The translations under genes and the position numbers were made by a program. Positions 17,459 through 27,118 of a stretch of DNA of 35,151 nt are shown here, piece after piece; the stretch's first letter is position 1, and the number at the start of each line of letters is the position of its first letter. The stretch is from an uncultured Paracoccaceae bacterium (GTDB taxonomy: Bacteria > Pseudomonadota > Alphaproteobacteria > Rhizobiales > Rhizobiaceae). The stretch spans positions 1 through 35,151 of the forward strand of contig CALMYO010000142.1 in NCBI GenBank assembly GCA_937873685.1, in the 5' to 3' direction. The notes beneath the pieces are model-generated. The model was not told the origin of the DNA, searched no databases, and saw nothing but the letters and a program-made list of their open reading frames with translations.

Positions 17459-19021
17459 TCAGTCGAACCGTCCGATCAACCGGTCGATCGGGGCGAAATC
17501 ATCGGTCAGGATGACCGGCTTGCGCCGCGCGACCAGCGCATCGACGGCCTTTGGCGTCAGCCGGCCGCTCCTGATCCAGTCCGGCGTACGTCCGTCGAGG
17601 CGCGAGAATGGCGTTTGCGTGGAAGCGGCGAGCAGGATGAAAACGGCCCGCTCCCCCGGCACCGGGGTTGTTTCTTCCGCCCACACCTCGACAACCGGAA
17701 ACGACCGGCGCAGCGTCGCCACCACGGAGGCGAGCGCGTCGAGCGTGCCGATCCGGTCAACGACATTCATCAGGTAGACGCCGCCGGGATTGAGCCGTGA
17801 CGCCACGAGACCAAAGAACTCGTCGGTCACAAGATGCGCCGGCGCTGCAATGTCGGTGAAGGCATCGCCGACAATCACGTCATAGGTTTCGTTTGATCGC
17901 ACGAGGGCCAGGCGTGCGTCGCGATGGACGATGTCCATGCGCGTCGTGTCCAGCCAGAAATCCGCCACGGCGACCGCGGTCACCGCCGGATCGATCTCGG
18001 CCACAGTGACGCGCGCGGCCGCAGGCGGTTCGGTCCAGGCGCGCGGAACGGAGTACGAGCCGCCGCCAATGAAGTACGCCCGGAAGGGCGACTGCCCCTC
18101 CATGCGGCGACGCCCCAGTTCATCCAGCATCGCGGTCTGTGGCGTCAGCATGCGCAGCGGATCGTCACCGGCCGAGATTCCGTGGCCGAGATGGTCGATC
18201 ACCATCAGCCGCGCCGGCGCGCCGGCCTCGGCGCTGACATCAATGGCGCGGATGCAGAAATAGTCGCTTTCGCGCGTGCACGGGTTTGGCAGCAGTGGCG
18301 TCAACGCCGCGATTGCCACGCCGAGAATTGCCACGATCATCGCCGGTTGGCGCGCGATGTGGCGCGGTTGCGCCGCAAAGACGAGCACCAGCGCTAGCGT
18401 TGCGTAGGTCACGGCCACGACGGCCATGGTGAGTATCGTTCCCAGCCACGAAATGAACAGGAATCCGGCGAGCAGCGTGCCGCAAATCGCGCCGAGCGCG
18501 CCTGCCGCAAACATCAGGCCGAGAGACCGTCCGGCGCGCGCCGGTTCCGATGCGATCGCCACATGCGCCAGCACCGGCGCCGGCACGCCGGCAAGGAAGG
18601 AAGGCGCAAAGAAGGCCAGCGCCGAAAGCGCGACGATGGCCCCGACCGGCGAACCGAGAGCCTCGATGACCGGCCCGGCGGTCAACCGCAACAGCGGCGC
18701 GGCCATGGCGGTTGTCTTCGCGGGTGTGGGGAACGCCTACGCCGTCAGAAGCCCGGCCTTTCGATGCGATTGCTCGGCAAGCCGCCCGCCGAGCCAGTGG
18801 CCGGCTGAGAACCCCGCCAGAACCACGGCGATCACCGATGTCCAGGTGTAGAGCGACATTCCGAGATAGGGCGCAAGCATGCGGCCGGCGACGATTTCCA
18901 CCACAAGGCTCGCCGCGGCAACGACGGTTTGAACCGCGGCCAGCAACCACACGGGCGGCAGGCCGACCGCCGGACCCGGAGGCGAAGTCCCCGCATCAGC
19001 GGGCACGGTCGCCTCAGTCAT
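17459..19021 (-). pseudogene. membrane spermidine synthase-like (fused MFS/SpeE) gene with in-frame TAG
   Basis: Read through one amber codon, this is a 520-residue fused protein. The first part (ATG at 19021) has TM segments: WLLAAVQTVVAAASLVVEIV, then GRMLAPYLGMSLYTWTSVIA and GFSAGHWLGGRLAEQ. TAG lies at 18737-18739. The same frame continues from the ATG at 18706 with more TM helices (AIVALSALAFFAPSFLAGV, LGAICGTLLAGFLFISW). It ends in a Rossmann aminopropyl- or methyltransferase-like domain with YFIGGGSYSVPRAW, VAEIDPAV, DARLAL and DVIVGDAF. This family resembles spermidine synthase but its substrate is generally unknown. The start overlaps the rlmE end by 8 nt. Restart at 18706 would drop the first helices. 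It may be a real pseudogene or a sequence error. Confidence 0.78.
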
Positions 19022-19754
19022 CGCCGCTTTCACGACCGTCCGCAGTGTCATCGACGCGCGCCCTACCCTTGAAGCCCGTCGCAAGAATGAAAAGCTCCAC
19101 CGATTCATCGCGGCTTGCCGGCGGTTTGATGTGGCGCACGGTACGGAAATTCTTCTTCAGCAGATCCAACAGCGCGCGTTCCGTGCCGCCCTGGAAGGTC
19201 TTGGCCAGGAAATGCCCGCCGGGCTTCAGCACCGAAATCGCGAAATCGGCGGCAATTTCGCCGAGATGCATGGTGCGCATGTGGTCGGTTGCGCGGTGGC
19301 CAATGGTTGGCGCCGCCATGTCGGAAAGCACCACGTCCGGCGCGCCGCCAAGCGCACCGAGCAGCGCAGACGGCGCATCGTCGTCGAGGAAGTCCTTTTT
19401 CAGCACCGCCACGCCCGGCAGTTCGTCCATCTCCAGATAGTCGATCGCCGCGATGCGCCGGTCGGCGTCGTTTGAGCCGGTGCGCTGCACCGCGACCTGG
19501 CTCCAGCCGCCGGGCGCCGCGCCGAGATCGACCACCCGGTCGCCCTTCTTCAGGATACGGTGCTTGTCGTCGATCTCGATCAGCTTGTAGGCGGCGCGCG
19601 AGCGATAGCCTTCCGCCTTGGCGCGTTGCACGTACGGGTCGTTCAACTGCCGCTCGATCCAGCGCCGCGACGAGGGTTTCAGATCCTTGCGCCCGCGCTT
19701 GACGTGGGCGTTGAGCGAACGCCCGCCGGGGCCACCTTTTCCCTTGGCGCTCAT
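19014..19754 (-). CDS. rlmE: 23S rRNA 2'-O-methyltransferase RlmE (FtsJ family)
   Basis: A 246-residue protein from the ATG at 19754, which forms a TGATG junction with the ppx stop. It methylates the ribose of U2552 in 23S rRNA (E. coli numbering) during late 50S assembly. The SAM site is [17 protein letters not shown]. The catalytic K-D-K-E set can be placed as Lys in [10 protein letters not shown], Asp in VVLSDMAAP, Lys in FLAKTFQGG and Glu in ESVELFILA. The basic N-terminal tail ([20 protein letters not shown]) is usual in alphaproteobacteria. It is the second gene of a ppx-rlmE pair, a common alphaproteobacterial arrangement. Confidence 0.93.
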   Translation of the reverse strand: MSAKGKGGPGGRSLNAHVKRGRKDLKPSSRRWIERQLNDPYVQRAKAEGYRSRAAYKLIEIDDKHRILKKGDRVVDLGAAPGGWSQVAVQRTGSNDADRRIAAIDYLEMDELPGVAVLKKDFLDDDAPSALLGALGGAPDVVLSDMAAPTIGHRATDHMRTMHLGEIAADFAISVLKPGGHFLAKTFQGGTERALLDLLKKNFRTVRHIKPPASRDESVELFILATGFKGRARVDDTADGRESGDD

Positions 19755-21328
19755 CAGCGTGATCCCCGGCCGCTGTTGCGTCGCCAGGCGCCGTCGGCGG
19801 TCATCATCTCGATCAGCAGGCCTTCGCGCAGACCGCGGTCGGCCACCCGCAGCCGTTCCGACGGCCAGACGCGGCGGATTGCCTCGAATATGGCGCAGCC
19901 GGCCAGCACCAGGTCGGCCCGGTCCGCGCCGATGCACGGATTGGCCCGCCGCTCCTCGAAGCTCCAGGAGCATAACTGCGTCATCATTGCATCCACATCG
20001 CTGCGCTGCATCCACAGCCCGTCGACGCGCCGCCGGTCGTAGCGAGCGAGGCCGAGATGGAGGCCGGCAAGCGTTGTCACCGTGCCGGACGTGCCGAGCA
20101 GGTGGAACCGCTCTCCTGCCGTATGAGCGCCGATACGGTGACGTTCGGCGAATGCGTCGAGCATCTCCGTCACATGCGCCACCATGGCGTCGAAATCAGC
20201 GGCTGAGACCTCGCGCCCGCCAAAGGCCTCGGCCAGCGTCACCACGCCGACCGGCAGCGACGTCCAGGCGATGATGTGATCCGACAGATGGCCGGAGCGG
20301 CGTTCGCTCACATCGATCAGGGCGATCTCCGAGGAACCGCCGCCGATGTCGAACAGCACCACCGCCTGCGTGTCATGCTCCACCAGCGAGCCGCCCCCCC
20401 CCCGCGCCCCGCGGCCGGAACCCGCCAGTCGCGCTTCGGTCTGCCGGTCGATGATCTCCAGTTCCAGCCCGGTCTCCGCGCTGACGCGGGCGAGAAACTC
20501 GGCCCCGTTGGCGGCCGCGCGGCAGGCCTCGGTTGCGATCAGGCGGCGCATGCGCACCGGTCGCGTTTCCAGTTTGTCGCGGCAGATGCGCAACGCCTCG
20601 AGCGCGCGCTCCATGGCTTCCTTCTTTAGCGCGCCGCTTGCGCCAAGACCCTCGCCGAGCCGCACGATGCGTGAAAATGCGTCGACGACGCGAAACTGTC
20701 CCGGCCGTGTCGGCGCCGCCACCAGCAGGCGACAGTTGTTCGTGCCAAGATCAAGCGCGGCATAGGCCGGCGAGAGCGCAAGCTGGGCGCGCCGGGTGGC
20801 CGGCGCCTCGCCGGCGCCGCTCTGGCCCGCTTGGCGAATTTCGCCTTGTATTGCGGCCTTCTTGTCGCCGCGCAGGCAAGCCGATGCTGCCTGCTGCGGC
20901 ACGCCGCCAGGCCGTTCTGCCGCAAGCGGTCGTTCTGCAAGCGCCTGCGACGCCGTCGCATCCTTGCGTTTGCGCCGCCTCTTGCGGTTCTTGCGACCGA
21001 CCGGAGTTGCGGCCGGCCCCTGCCTTTCTGGCGCGTTCGCAGATGTTGCCGCAGTCGGAGTTGCGGGCTTGTCTGCGCTTTCGGCGTTGCGCAATGCTTG
21101 CGCCGGCTCCACGTTCTTGGTCGACCGGCGGCGCTTGCGGCGGCGACGGCCGGTCTTTCCCTTGTGATGATGCATTTCGCCGACCATAGCCGGCGTCGGG
21201 CCGTTGTCCGGCGGCGTCGTCGGGAACCCGCTTCCCGCCGCCGCGCCGCCATGATTTCCGGCCCCGCCTTCGGTTACCGGCAACGGCCCCGGTTGGCGCG
21301 TTCGCGCGCCCGGTCCGGGAGTATCCAT
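19754..21328 (-). CDS. Ppx/GppA phosphatase family with polybasic N-terminal extension
   Basis: A protein of 524 residues if started at the ATG at 21328. The C-terminal 335 or so residues are an actin-fold exopolyphosphatase/guanosine pentaphosphate phosphohydrolase: [15 protein letters not shown] (phosphate 1), catalytic-region [26 protein letters not shown] (phosphate 2) and [16 protein letters not shown]. It would hydrolyse polyphosphate or pppGpp. The first 185 or so residues are low-complexity and hold two basic clusters, RRRRKRRRS and [12 protein letters not shown], suggesting RNA or polyphosphate contact (inference). At about 20390-20430 a G-rich stretch codes [12 protein letters not shown], where relatives have a short V-S-G-C-type segment, an apparent 18-nt insertion. 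It overlaps rlmE by one base. Confidence 0.87.
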   Translation of the reverse strand: MDTPGPGARTRQPGPLPVTEGGAGNHGGAAAGSGFPTTPPDNGPTPAMVGEMHHHKGKTGRRRRKRRRSTKNVEPAQALRNAESADKPATPTAATSANAPERQGPAATPVGRKNRKRRRKRKDATASQALAERPLAAERPGGVPQQAASACLRGDKKAAIQGEIRQAGQSGAGEAPATRRAQLALSPAYAALDLGTNNCRLLVAAPTRPGQFRVVDAFSRIVRLGEGLGASGALKKEAMERALEALRICRDKLETRPVRMRRLIATEACRAAANGAEFLARVSAETGLELEIIDRQTEARLAGSGRGARGGGGSLVEHDTQAVVLFDIGGGSSEIALIDVSERRSGHLSDHIIAWTSLPVGVVTLAEAFGGREVSAADFDAMVAHVTEMLDAFAERHRIGAHTAGERFHLLGTSGTVTTLAGLHLGLARYDRRRVDGLWMQRSDVDAMMTQLCSWSFEERRANPCIGADRADLVLAGCAIFEAIRRVWPSERLRVADRGLREGLLIEMMTADGAWRRNSGRGSR

Positions 21329-21628
21329 CGTGTCATCGTTCCCGCGCGCCGCCGCCGCAAAGGCGCGGCAATCGCGCATATCGTTTCGCGTTGCAGCCAA
21401 GGTATCAGCACCGACGACGTTCTCCAAGCGCAAACAAGCGCGGGCAATTCGATGCGCCGGACGTTTGCCAGTCGCCTGACCGGCGCTCGTGATGGTTTTG
21501 CACATTCCCGCCGGGGCGCACGCCATCCTGTTTGCAAGAAGGAAATCGCATTGCGACGCCGAGTAGGGGTTTACAGGAACCATGACGCTTCACTATATAG
21601 CCGCGCCGGCATGGCGACGCCGCCTTGC
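21329..21628. other. 300-nt intergenic region between ppx and tRNA-Gln
   Basis: I see no gene here. The ppx frame stays open on the minus strand back to 21583 but with no conserved sequence or convincing ribosome binding site. The right end carries the probable tRNA promoter at 21570-21599. Confidence 0.5.
21570..21599 (+). promoter_or_regulatory. probable promoter of tRNA-Gln
   Basis: TTTACA (21570-21575) and TATATA (21594-21599) are separated by 18 nt and lie 30 nt before the tRNA 5' end. Both hexamers resemble sigma-70 boxes in an otherwise GC-rich region. Confidence 0.5.
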
Positions 21629-21702
21629 TGGGGGATAGTTTAACGGTAGAACAGCGGACTCTGACTCCGTTAGTCTTGGTTCGAATCCAGGTCCCCCAGC
21701 CA
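21629..21702 (+). tRNA. tRNA-Gln (anticodon CUG), CCA encoded
   Basis: The cloverleaf can be folded by eye. The acceptor stem is TGGGGGA with TCCCCCA. The D arm is around GTTTAACGGTAGAAC. The anticodon stem GCGGA/TCCGT holds loop CTCTGAC, with CTG as anticodon. The T arm is CTTGG-TTCGAAT-CCAGG, the discriminator is G at 21699, and CCA is at 21700-21702. It reads CAG glutamine codons. The U1-A72 start of the acceptor stem is typical of bacterial tRNA-Gln. No integrase lies next to it. Confidence 0.96.
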
Positions 21703-21970
21703 ACCGCTCCACCACAAAATCCCCATTCCCTGCCTGCTCGGAAAGCCGCGCGATTTCAGCAGCTTGCGGTTGGGGAAAATACGCGCAAGGTTGCCGACGC
21801 GTCGCCCGCTCCATCTGCCGTCCCTGCCTGCGCCTTTACTTGGCTGCGCCACGAGACGATGTTTTTGGCCGCCAATGTCCTGAACTCGAAAGAAGATGTC
21901 TGTTTCACGCAAGTCGCGGCACGCGGACCCCGCCATGATCGGGAGATTCGTGCATCAGGTGACAACAACA

Positions 21971-23221
21971 ATGCGCTATTCCGCATTCAGGATTTTTGCC
22001 GAAGCCCTGCGCGGCAACACGGGCTGGAAACCGGCCTGGCGTGAGCCGGACCCGAAGCCGCAATACGATATCGTCATCGTCGGCGGTGGCGGGCACGGCC
22101 TGTCGACCGCTTATTACCTTGCTAAGGAATTCGGCGTTACCAATGTCGCGGTGCTCGAGAAGGGCTGGCTCGGCTCCGGCAATATCGGCCGCAACACGAC
22201 CATCATCCGCTCCAACTACCTGCTGCCCGGCAACGAGCCTTTCTACGAATTCTCGATGAAGCTGTGGGAGGGGCTGGAGCAGGATTTCAATTACAATGCG
22301 ATGGTGTCGCAGCGCTCGGTCCTGAACCTGTACCATTCCGATTCGCAGCGTGACGCCTATGTGCGGCGCGCCAACGCGATGGCGCTGGCCGGCGCTGATC
22401 CGGAACTGGCCGACGCCGAACAGCTGCGACGCGAACTGCCGTTCCTCGATTTCGACAATGGTCGCTTTCCGATCCGCGGCGGGCTTTACCAGCGGCGCGG
22501 CGGCACGGCGCGCCATGATGCGGTGGCCTGGGGCTACGCTCGCGGCGCCGACAGCCGCGGCGTCGACATCATCCAGAATTGCGAGGTCACCGGGTTTCAC
22601 ATGACCGGCGGCGTGTGCACCGGCGTCGACACCACGCGCGGGCCGATCCGGGCAAAGAAAATCGCCGTCTGCGTCGCCGGTTCGTCCGGCCGCGTGATGG
22701 CGAAGGCCGGCATGCGCCTGCCGATCGAAAGCCATGTACTGCAAGCCTTCGTTTCGGAAGGGCTAAAGCCGGCCATTCCAGGTGTCATCACCTTCGGCGC
22801 CGGGCACTTCTATATCAGCCAGTCCGACAAGGGCGGACTCGTCTTCGGCGGCGATATCGACGGCTACAACAGCTATGCCCAGCGCGGCAACCTGCCGGTG
22901 ATCGAGGATGTTGCCGAAGGCGGCATGGCAATCATGCCGATGATCGGCCGCGCCCGGCTGCTGCGCAGCTGGGGCGGGGTGATGGACATGTCGATGGACG
23001 GCTCGCCCTTCATCGACAAGACCCACATCGACGGGCTCTATTTCAACGGCGGCTGGTGTTATGGTGGCTTCAAGGCGACGCCGGCTTCGGGCTATTGCTA
23101 CGCCCATCTGCTGGCCCGCGACGAACCGCATCCGACCGCGACCGAAATGCGGCTCGATCGCTTCCGCCGCGGCCACATGATCGACGAACGGGGCGCTGGC
23201 GCCCAACCGAACCTGCATTGA
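21971..23221 (+). CDS. soxB: sarcosine oxidase beta subunit
   Basis: A 416-residue subunit from the ATG at 21971, the length usual for the family; the frame is open further upstream to 21896. It is the catalytic D-amino-acid-oxidase-fold subunit that oxidises sarcosine to glycine, holding FAD noncovalently and FMN covalently. The dinucleotide motif is YDIVIVGGGGHGLSTAYYLA (about residues 32-51), followed by GSGNIGRNTTIIRSNYLLP. His182 in GGTARHDAVAWG is the expected covalent FMN site. The C-terminal GLYFNGGWCYGGFKATPASG block closes the FAD site. It is first in soxBDAG, 13 nt before soxD. No folate genes follow sox in this window. Confidence 0.95.
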   Translation: MRYSAFRIFAEALRGNTGWKPAWREPDPKPQYDIVIVGGGGHGLSTAYYLAKEFGVTNVAVLEKGWLGSGNIGRNTTIIRSNYLLPGNEPFYEFSMKLWEGLEQDFNYNAMVSQRSVLNLYHSDSQRDAYVRRANAMALAGADPELADAEQLRRELPFLDFDNGRFPIRGGLYQRRGGTARHDAVAWGYARGADSRGVDIIQNCEVTGFHMTGGVCTGVDTTRGPIRAKKIAVCVAGSSGRVMAKAGMRLPIESHVLQAFVSEGLKPAIPGVITFGAGHFYISQSDKGGLVFGGDIDGYNSYAQRGNLPVIEDVAEGGMAIMPMIGRARLLRSWGGVMDMSMDGSPFIDKTHIDGLYFNGGWCYGGFKATPASGYCYAHLLARDEPHPTATEMRLDRFRRGHMIDERGAGAQPNLH

Positions 23222-23234
23222 TACGAGTCGCGCC

Positions 23235-23522
23235 ATGATCATCGACCACCCGCTGCTCGGCCCTCGCGACGCCTGCGAATTTGTCTATCACGGCGATGCG
23301 TCGCTGATCGACCGGCCCGATCCGGCGGCGATCGATGCGCAGGAGCGCTTCCATGAATACGCCTATCTGCGCGACAATCCGGCCGGTGAGCATCGCGAAC
23401 TGTGGTATCACGAATATGGCGACCGCTCCTGGCTGGTGGTGACGCGCAACACGCTGACGCACGAGATCAGCAAGGTGGAACTCGCCCGCGACGTGGCTCT
23501 GGTCCGGGGGCGTGGCGCATGA
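23235..23522 (+). CDS. soxD: sarcosine oxidase delta subunit, zinc-site-less variant
   Basis: A 95-residue small subunit of heterotetrameric sarcosine oxidase, identified by its place between soxB and soxA and by LLGPRDACEFVYHGDAS, YLRDNPAGEHRELWYHE and WLVVTRNTLTHEI. In the crystallised enzymes a zinc ion is held by two N-terminal cysteines (CPxCG), a histidine and a third cysteine. Here the N-terminus reads MIIDHPLLGPRD, so both N-terminal cysteines are gone. The later Gly-Cys pair is replaced by YGDRSW. Only the histidine in WYHEYGD remains. It should still dock on SoxA, but without structural zinc. The stop overlaps the soxA start (ATGA). Confidence 0.88.
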   Translation: MIIDHPLLGPRDACEFVYHGDASLIDRPDPAAIDAQERFHEYAYLRDNPAGEHRELWYHEYGDRSWLVVTRNTLTHEISKVELARDVALVRGRGA

Positions 23523-26467
23523 ACCAGGTCAATCGCATCGCCGGCGGGCTGGTCGACCGCTCCCGCACCCTTGCCTTCACCTTCAACGGCGAGGCGATGC
23601 AAGGTCATTTCGGCGACACGCTCGCCTCGGCGTTGCTGGCGAACGGAAGGCGCCTGGTGGCGCGCAGCTTCAAGTATCACCGCCCGCGCGGCATCTTCAC
23701 CGCCGGCTCGGAAGAGCCGAACGCGCTGGTGCAACTGCGCGCTGGCGCGCATCAGGAGCCGAACACCCGCGCCACGATGGTCGAACTGTTCGACGGGCTT
23801 TCGGCGACCAGCCAGAACCACCGCGGTTCGCTCGAATTCGACTGGATGGCGGTAAACGACCTGTTCTCGCCATTCCTCTCGGCAGGCTTCTACTACAAGA
23901 CCTTCATGTGGCCGAAAGCCTTCTGGGAAAAGGTCTACGAGCCGCTGATCCGCAGCGCCGCCGGGCTTGGCCGGCTGTCGATGCGCGAGGATCCCGATAT
24001 CTATAACAAGGGTTTTCTGCATTGCGACCTGCTGGTGATCGGCGCAGGGCCGGCGGGACTGGCGGCGGCGCTCACCGCAGCGCGCAGTGGCGCGCGGGTG
24101 ATCCTCGCCGACGAGGATTTCCTGCCCGGCGGGCGGCTCAACGCCGAGACGCTGGAACTGGACGGGCGCGCCGGAGCGCACTGGGCGGCTGAGGCGATCG
24201 CCGAACTCGGCTCGATGTCCAATGTGCGGCTGATGACCCGCACCACGGTGTATGGCGCTTTCGACCACGGCATCCATGGCGCGCTCGAGCGCTGTACCGA
24301 CCATCTGCCGGCATCGGGCGGCAAGCCGCGCCAGATCCTGTGGCGTATCTATGCGCGGCGCGCCATCCTGGCCGCCGGCGCCACCGAGCGGGCAATTGCC
24401 TTCGGTGATAATGACCGCCCGGGCGTGATGCTGGCCGCCGCGGTGCGTGCCTATGTCAACCGGTTCGGCGTGGCGCCGGGCAAGACCGTGGCGGTGTTCA
24501 CCAACAACGACGATGGCTGGCGCACGGCCGCCGATCTTGCCGCAAAGAGTGTTCACGTGACTGCCGTGATCGACACCCGTTCAGGTGCGGCGCCGGCGCA
24601 AATTCCCGGCGCGCGGATCGTCATGGGCGGACGAGTGGTCGATACGGCCGGGCGCAAGGGCCTGAGCGCGGTCAGATTGGCCGATGGAACGACGATCGAC
24701 GCCGAATGCCTCGCCGTTTCCGGCGGCTGGAACCCGAATGTGCAGCTCACTTGCCACCAGCGCGGCCGGCCGGTTTGGCGCGAGGACATCGCCGCCTTCG
24801 TGCCCGGCGGCGACCTGCCGGCCGGCATGGCGGTCGCTGGCGCGGCGAACGGAACGCTGACCTTGGCGGCTGCGCTTGCCGAGGGTGCGCAGATCGCTGG
24901 TTCCGTCGCTGGCGATCTCGGTTTCAACGTGGCGAAGATTTCCCTGCCCAAAGCGGAGGACGAGCCGCGCGAGGTCACTCCCTTCTGGCATGTGGGCGAA
25001 AGTCGAGCGCGCGCCTTCGTCGACCTGCAGAACGACGTCACGACAAAGGACATCAAGCTCGCCAATCGCGAGGGCTTCCGCTCCGTCGAACTGATGAAGC
25101 GTTACACCACGCTCGGCATGGCGACAGACCAGGGCAAGACGTCGAACGTGGTGGCGCTGGCCATCCTGGCCGAGGCTACGGGAAAGACGATTCCCGAAAC
25201 CGGCACGACCATCTTCCGCCCGCCCTATACGCCGGTGCCGATTGGCGCCCTGGCCGGACGCGCGCGTGGCAAGGATTTCCGCCCGTACCGGCTGACGCCC
25301 GGCCACGAATGGGCCAAAGCGAACGGCGCATCCTTCGTGGAGTCGGGCGCTTGGCTGCGCGCGGAATGGTTTGTCCGTCCCGGCGAGGAGGGGTGGCGCG
25401 ACAGCGTAGACCGCGAAGTCGTGACGACCCGCAATTCGGTCGGCATCTGCGACGTTTCCACGCTCGGCAAGATCGACATCAAGGGCCGCGATGCGGCGGA
25501 ATTCCTCAACCGCGTCTATACCAACGCCTGGTCGAAGCTCCCGGTCGGCAAGGTGCGCTACGGTCTGATGCTGCGCGAGGACGGCATGGCCTATGACGAC
25601 GGCACCACCGCGCGGCTCGGCGAAAACCACTATGTGATGACCACCACCACGGCCAATGCCGTGCTCGTGTTCCGCCAGCTGGAATTTGCCCGCCAGTGCC
25701 TTTGGCCGGAACTCGACGTCCATCTGGTGTCGATCACCGACGCATGGGCGCAATACGCGGTGGCCGGACCGAATTCCCGCAAGCTGCTGCAAAAGCTGGT
25801 CGATGAAGGCTTCGACCTCTCCAATGAGTCGTTTCCGTTCATGGCCTGCGGCGCCGTTACCGTGTGCGATGGCGTTCCGGCGCGGCTGTTCCGCATCTCG
25901 TTTTCCGGCGAACTAGCCTACGAGATCGCGGTGCAGGCGCGCTACGGAAATGCGATGTTCGAGGTGCTTGTGCAGGCCGGCGCGGAGTTCGGCGCTACGC
26001 CTTACGGCCTTGAGGCGCTGAACGTGATGCGCATCGAGAAGGGCCACCCGACCGGCAACGAGATCAACGGCCAGACAACGGCGCTCAATCTCGGCATGGA
26101 CGGGTTTGTGAGCAAGACCAAGGATTGCATCGGCAAGGTGCTGTCGCAGAGGTCGGAACTGCTGCGCGACGACGCCATTCGCCTGGTCGGTTTTGTGCCG
26201 GTGGATCGCACACGACCGCTGACCGCCGGCGCGCATTTCCTCAACAAGGGGGACGTCGCCAACATGGCGAACGATCAGGGCTGGATGACCTCGGTCGCCT
26301 GGTCGCCATCGCTTGGCCATGCAATCGGCCTCGGCTTCATCAAGCGCGGGCATGAACGCATCGGCGAAGTGGTTCGCGCCTACAGCCCGGCAAAGGGCGG
26401 CGATGTCGATGTCGAGATCGTTTCGCCGCATTTCCTCGATCCGCAAGGAGAACGGCTGCGTGGCTGA
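23519..26467 (+). CDS. soxA: sarcosine oxidase alpha subunit
   Basis: A 982-residue protein from the ATG at 23519, normal length for the family. The N-terminal ferredoxin-like domain has GDTLASALLANGRRLVARSF and KYHRPRGIFTAG. The NAD-binding domain has LLVIGAGPAGLAAALTAARS (about residues 172-191). A linker with a conserved ATERAIAFGDNDRPGVMLA follows. The C-terminal 400 or so residues are a GcvT-type tetrahydrofolate domain (AWLRAEWFVRPGEEGW, VGICDVSTLGKIDIKG, ALNVMRIEKGHPTGNEINGQ). It captures the methyl group of sarcosine as 5,10-methylene-THF and carries NAD+. It overlaps soxD by four and soxG by eight bases. Confidence 0.96.
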   Translation: MNQVNRIAGGLVDRSRTLAFTFNGEAMQGHFGDTLASALLANGRRLVARSFKYHRPRGIFTAGSEEPNALVQLRAGAHQEPNTRATMVELFDGLSATSQNHRGSLEFDWMAVNDLFSPFLSAGFYYKTFMWPKAFWEKVYEPLIRSAAGLGRLSMREDPDIYNKGFLHCDLLVIGAGPAGLAAALTAARSGARVILADEDFLPGGRLNAETLELDGRAGAHWAAEAIAELGSMSNVRLMTRTTVYGAFDHGIHGALERCTDHLPASGGKPRQILWRIYARRAILAAGATERAIAFGDNDRPGVMLAAAVRAYVNRFGVAPGKTVAVFTNNDDGWRTAADLAAKSVHVTAVIDTRSGAAPAQIPGARIVMGGRVVDTAGRKGLSAVRLADGTTIDAECLAVSGGWNPNVQLTCHQRGRPVWREDIAAFVPGGDLPAGMAVAGAANGTLTLAAALAEGAQIAGSVAGDLGFNVAKISLPKAEDEPREVTPFWHVGESRARAFVDLQNDVTTKDIKLANREGFRSVELMKRYTTLGMATDQGKTSNVVALAILAEATGKTIPETGTTIFRPPYTPVPIGALAGRARGKDFRPYRLTPGHEWAKANGASFVESGAWLRAEWFVRPGEEGWRDSVDREVVTTRNSVGICDVSTLGKIDIKGRDAAEFLNRVYTNAWSKLPVGKVRYGLMLREDGMAYDDGTTARLGENHYVMTTTTANAVLVFRQLEFARQCLWPELDVHLVSITDAWAQYAVAGPNSRKLLQKLVDEGFDLSNESFPFMACGAVTVCDGVPARLFRISFSGELAYEIAVQARYGNAMFEVLVQAGAEFGATPYGLEALNVMRIEKGHPTGNEINGQTTALNLGMDGFVSKTKDCIGKVLSQRSELLRDDAIRLVGFVPVDRTRPLTAGAHFLNKGDVANMANDQGWMTSVAWSPSLGHAIGLGFIKRGHERIGEVVRAYSPAKGGDVDVEIVSPHFLDPQGERLRG

Positions 26468-27029
26468 CTACCGTCTCACCGCTGCGCCCGCGCTTGGCGG
26501 GTACCACAGGGCATTCGATGGCGTGACACTGCGCGAGATGCCGGACCTCGCCCTCGTTGCGCTCGCCTTGCCGCGCGGCGGCGAGGCGGCGGCGACAGGC
26601 GCCATCGAAGCGGCGTTTGGAACCGCGCTGCCGGAGTCCGGCCATACGGCGCTCTCATCTGACGGGACCGAGAGGCTGCTGCGGCTCGGACCCGACCAGG
26701 CCTTTGTGCTGATGACCCGCAGCACGCCAGACGCCGAAGCGTTCATCGCAGCGAGGCTCGGCGGCGCGGCCTATGTCACCGATCAGAGTGACGCCTTCGT
26801 GGCGCTGGAAATCTCCGGCCCGCGGTCGCGCGCGGCGCTGGAGCGCATCTGCCCCCTCGACCTGCACCCGAAAGTATTTTCGGTCGGCGATGTCGCCCGC
26901 ACGGTGATGGAGCATCTCGGCGTGATGGTCCTGCGTACCGGACAAGATTCGTTCCTGCTGCTTTCAGCCCGATCCTCGGCGCGCTCCTTCCTGCACGCGG
27001 TCGAGGTTTCGATCGCCAATACGGGCTGA
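26460..27029 (+). CDS. soxG: sarcosine oxidase gamma subunit
   Basis: A 189-residue subunit with a GTG start at 26460, supported by AAGGAG about ten bases upstream and by an 8-nt overlap with soxA. The blocks RLLRLGPDQAFVL, YVTDQSDAFVALEISGPRSR, LERICPLDLHPKVFSVGDVA and LLLSARSSARSFLHAV match SoxG, which has a shortened GcvT-like fold and packs against SoxA. It ends the soxBDAG operon. A 6-bp hairpin 8 nt later (27037-27054) has no T-run, so I do not call a terminator. Confidence 0.93.
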   Translation: MADYRLTAAPALGGYHRAFDGVTLREMPDLALVALALPRGGEAAATGAIEAAFGTALPESGHTALSSDGTERLLRLGPDQAFVLMTRSTPDAEAFIAARLGGAAYVTDQSDAFVALEISGPRSRAALERICPLDLHPKVFSVGDVARTVMEHLGVMVLRTGQDSFLLLSARSSARSFLHAVEVSIANTG

Positions 27030-27118
27030 GCTTTCCGCCGCTCCGTGTAGCGGCCGCTGCCCAACAGACGCAAAACACCGGCATTGCGACTGCCAACCGG
27101 CGCGCCCTTTTGTGCGTT

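Noticed and set aside
18737-18739. TAG as pyrrolysine or programmed readthrough
   Set aside because: No pyl genes are visible, pyrrolysine is not expected in Rhizobiales, and no readthrough context was seen.
21629-21702. tRNA-Gln as the attachment site of an integrated island
   Set aside because: No integrase, no repeat of the tRNA 3' end that I could find nearby, and the next gene is an ordinary sox operon.
23408-24556. Minus-strand open frame of 382 codons opposite soxA
   Set aside because: Shadow of soxA; no recognisable motif.
27037-27054. Hairpin after soxG as a terminator
   Set aside because: The stem is only six base pairs and no T-run follows.
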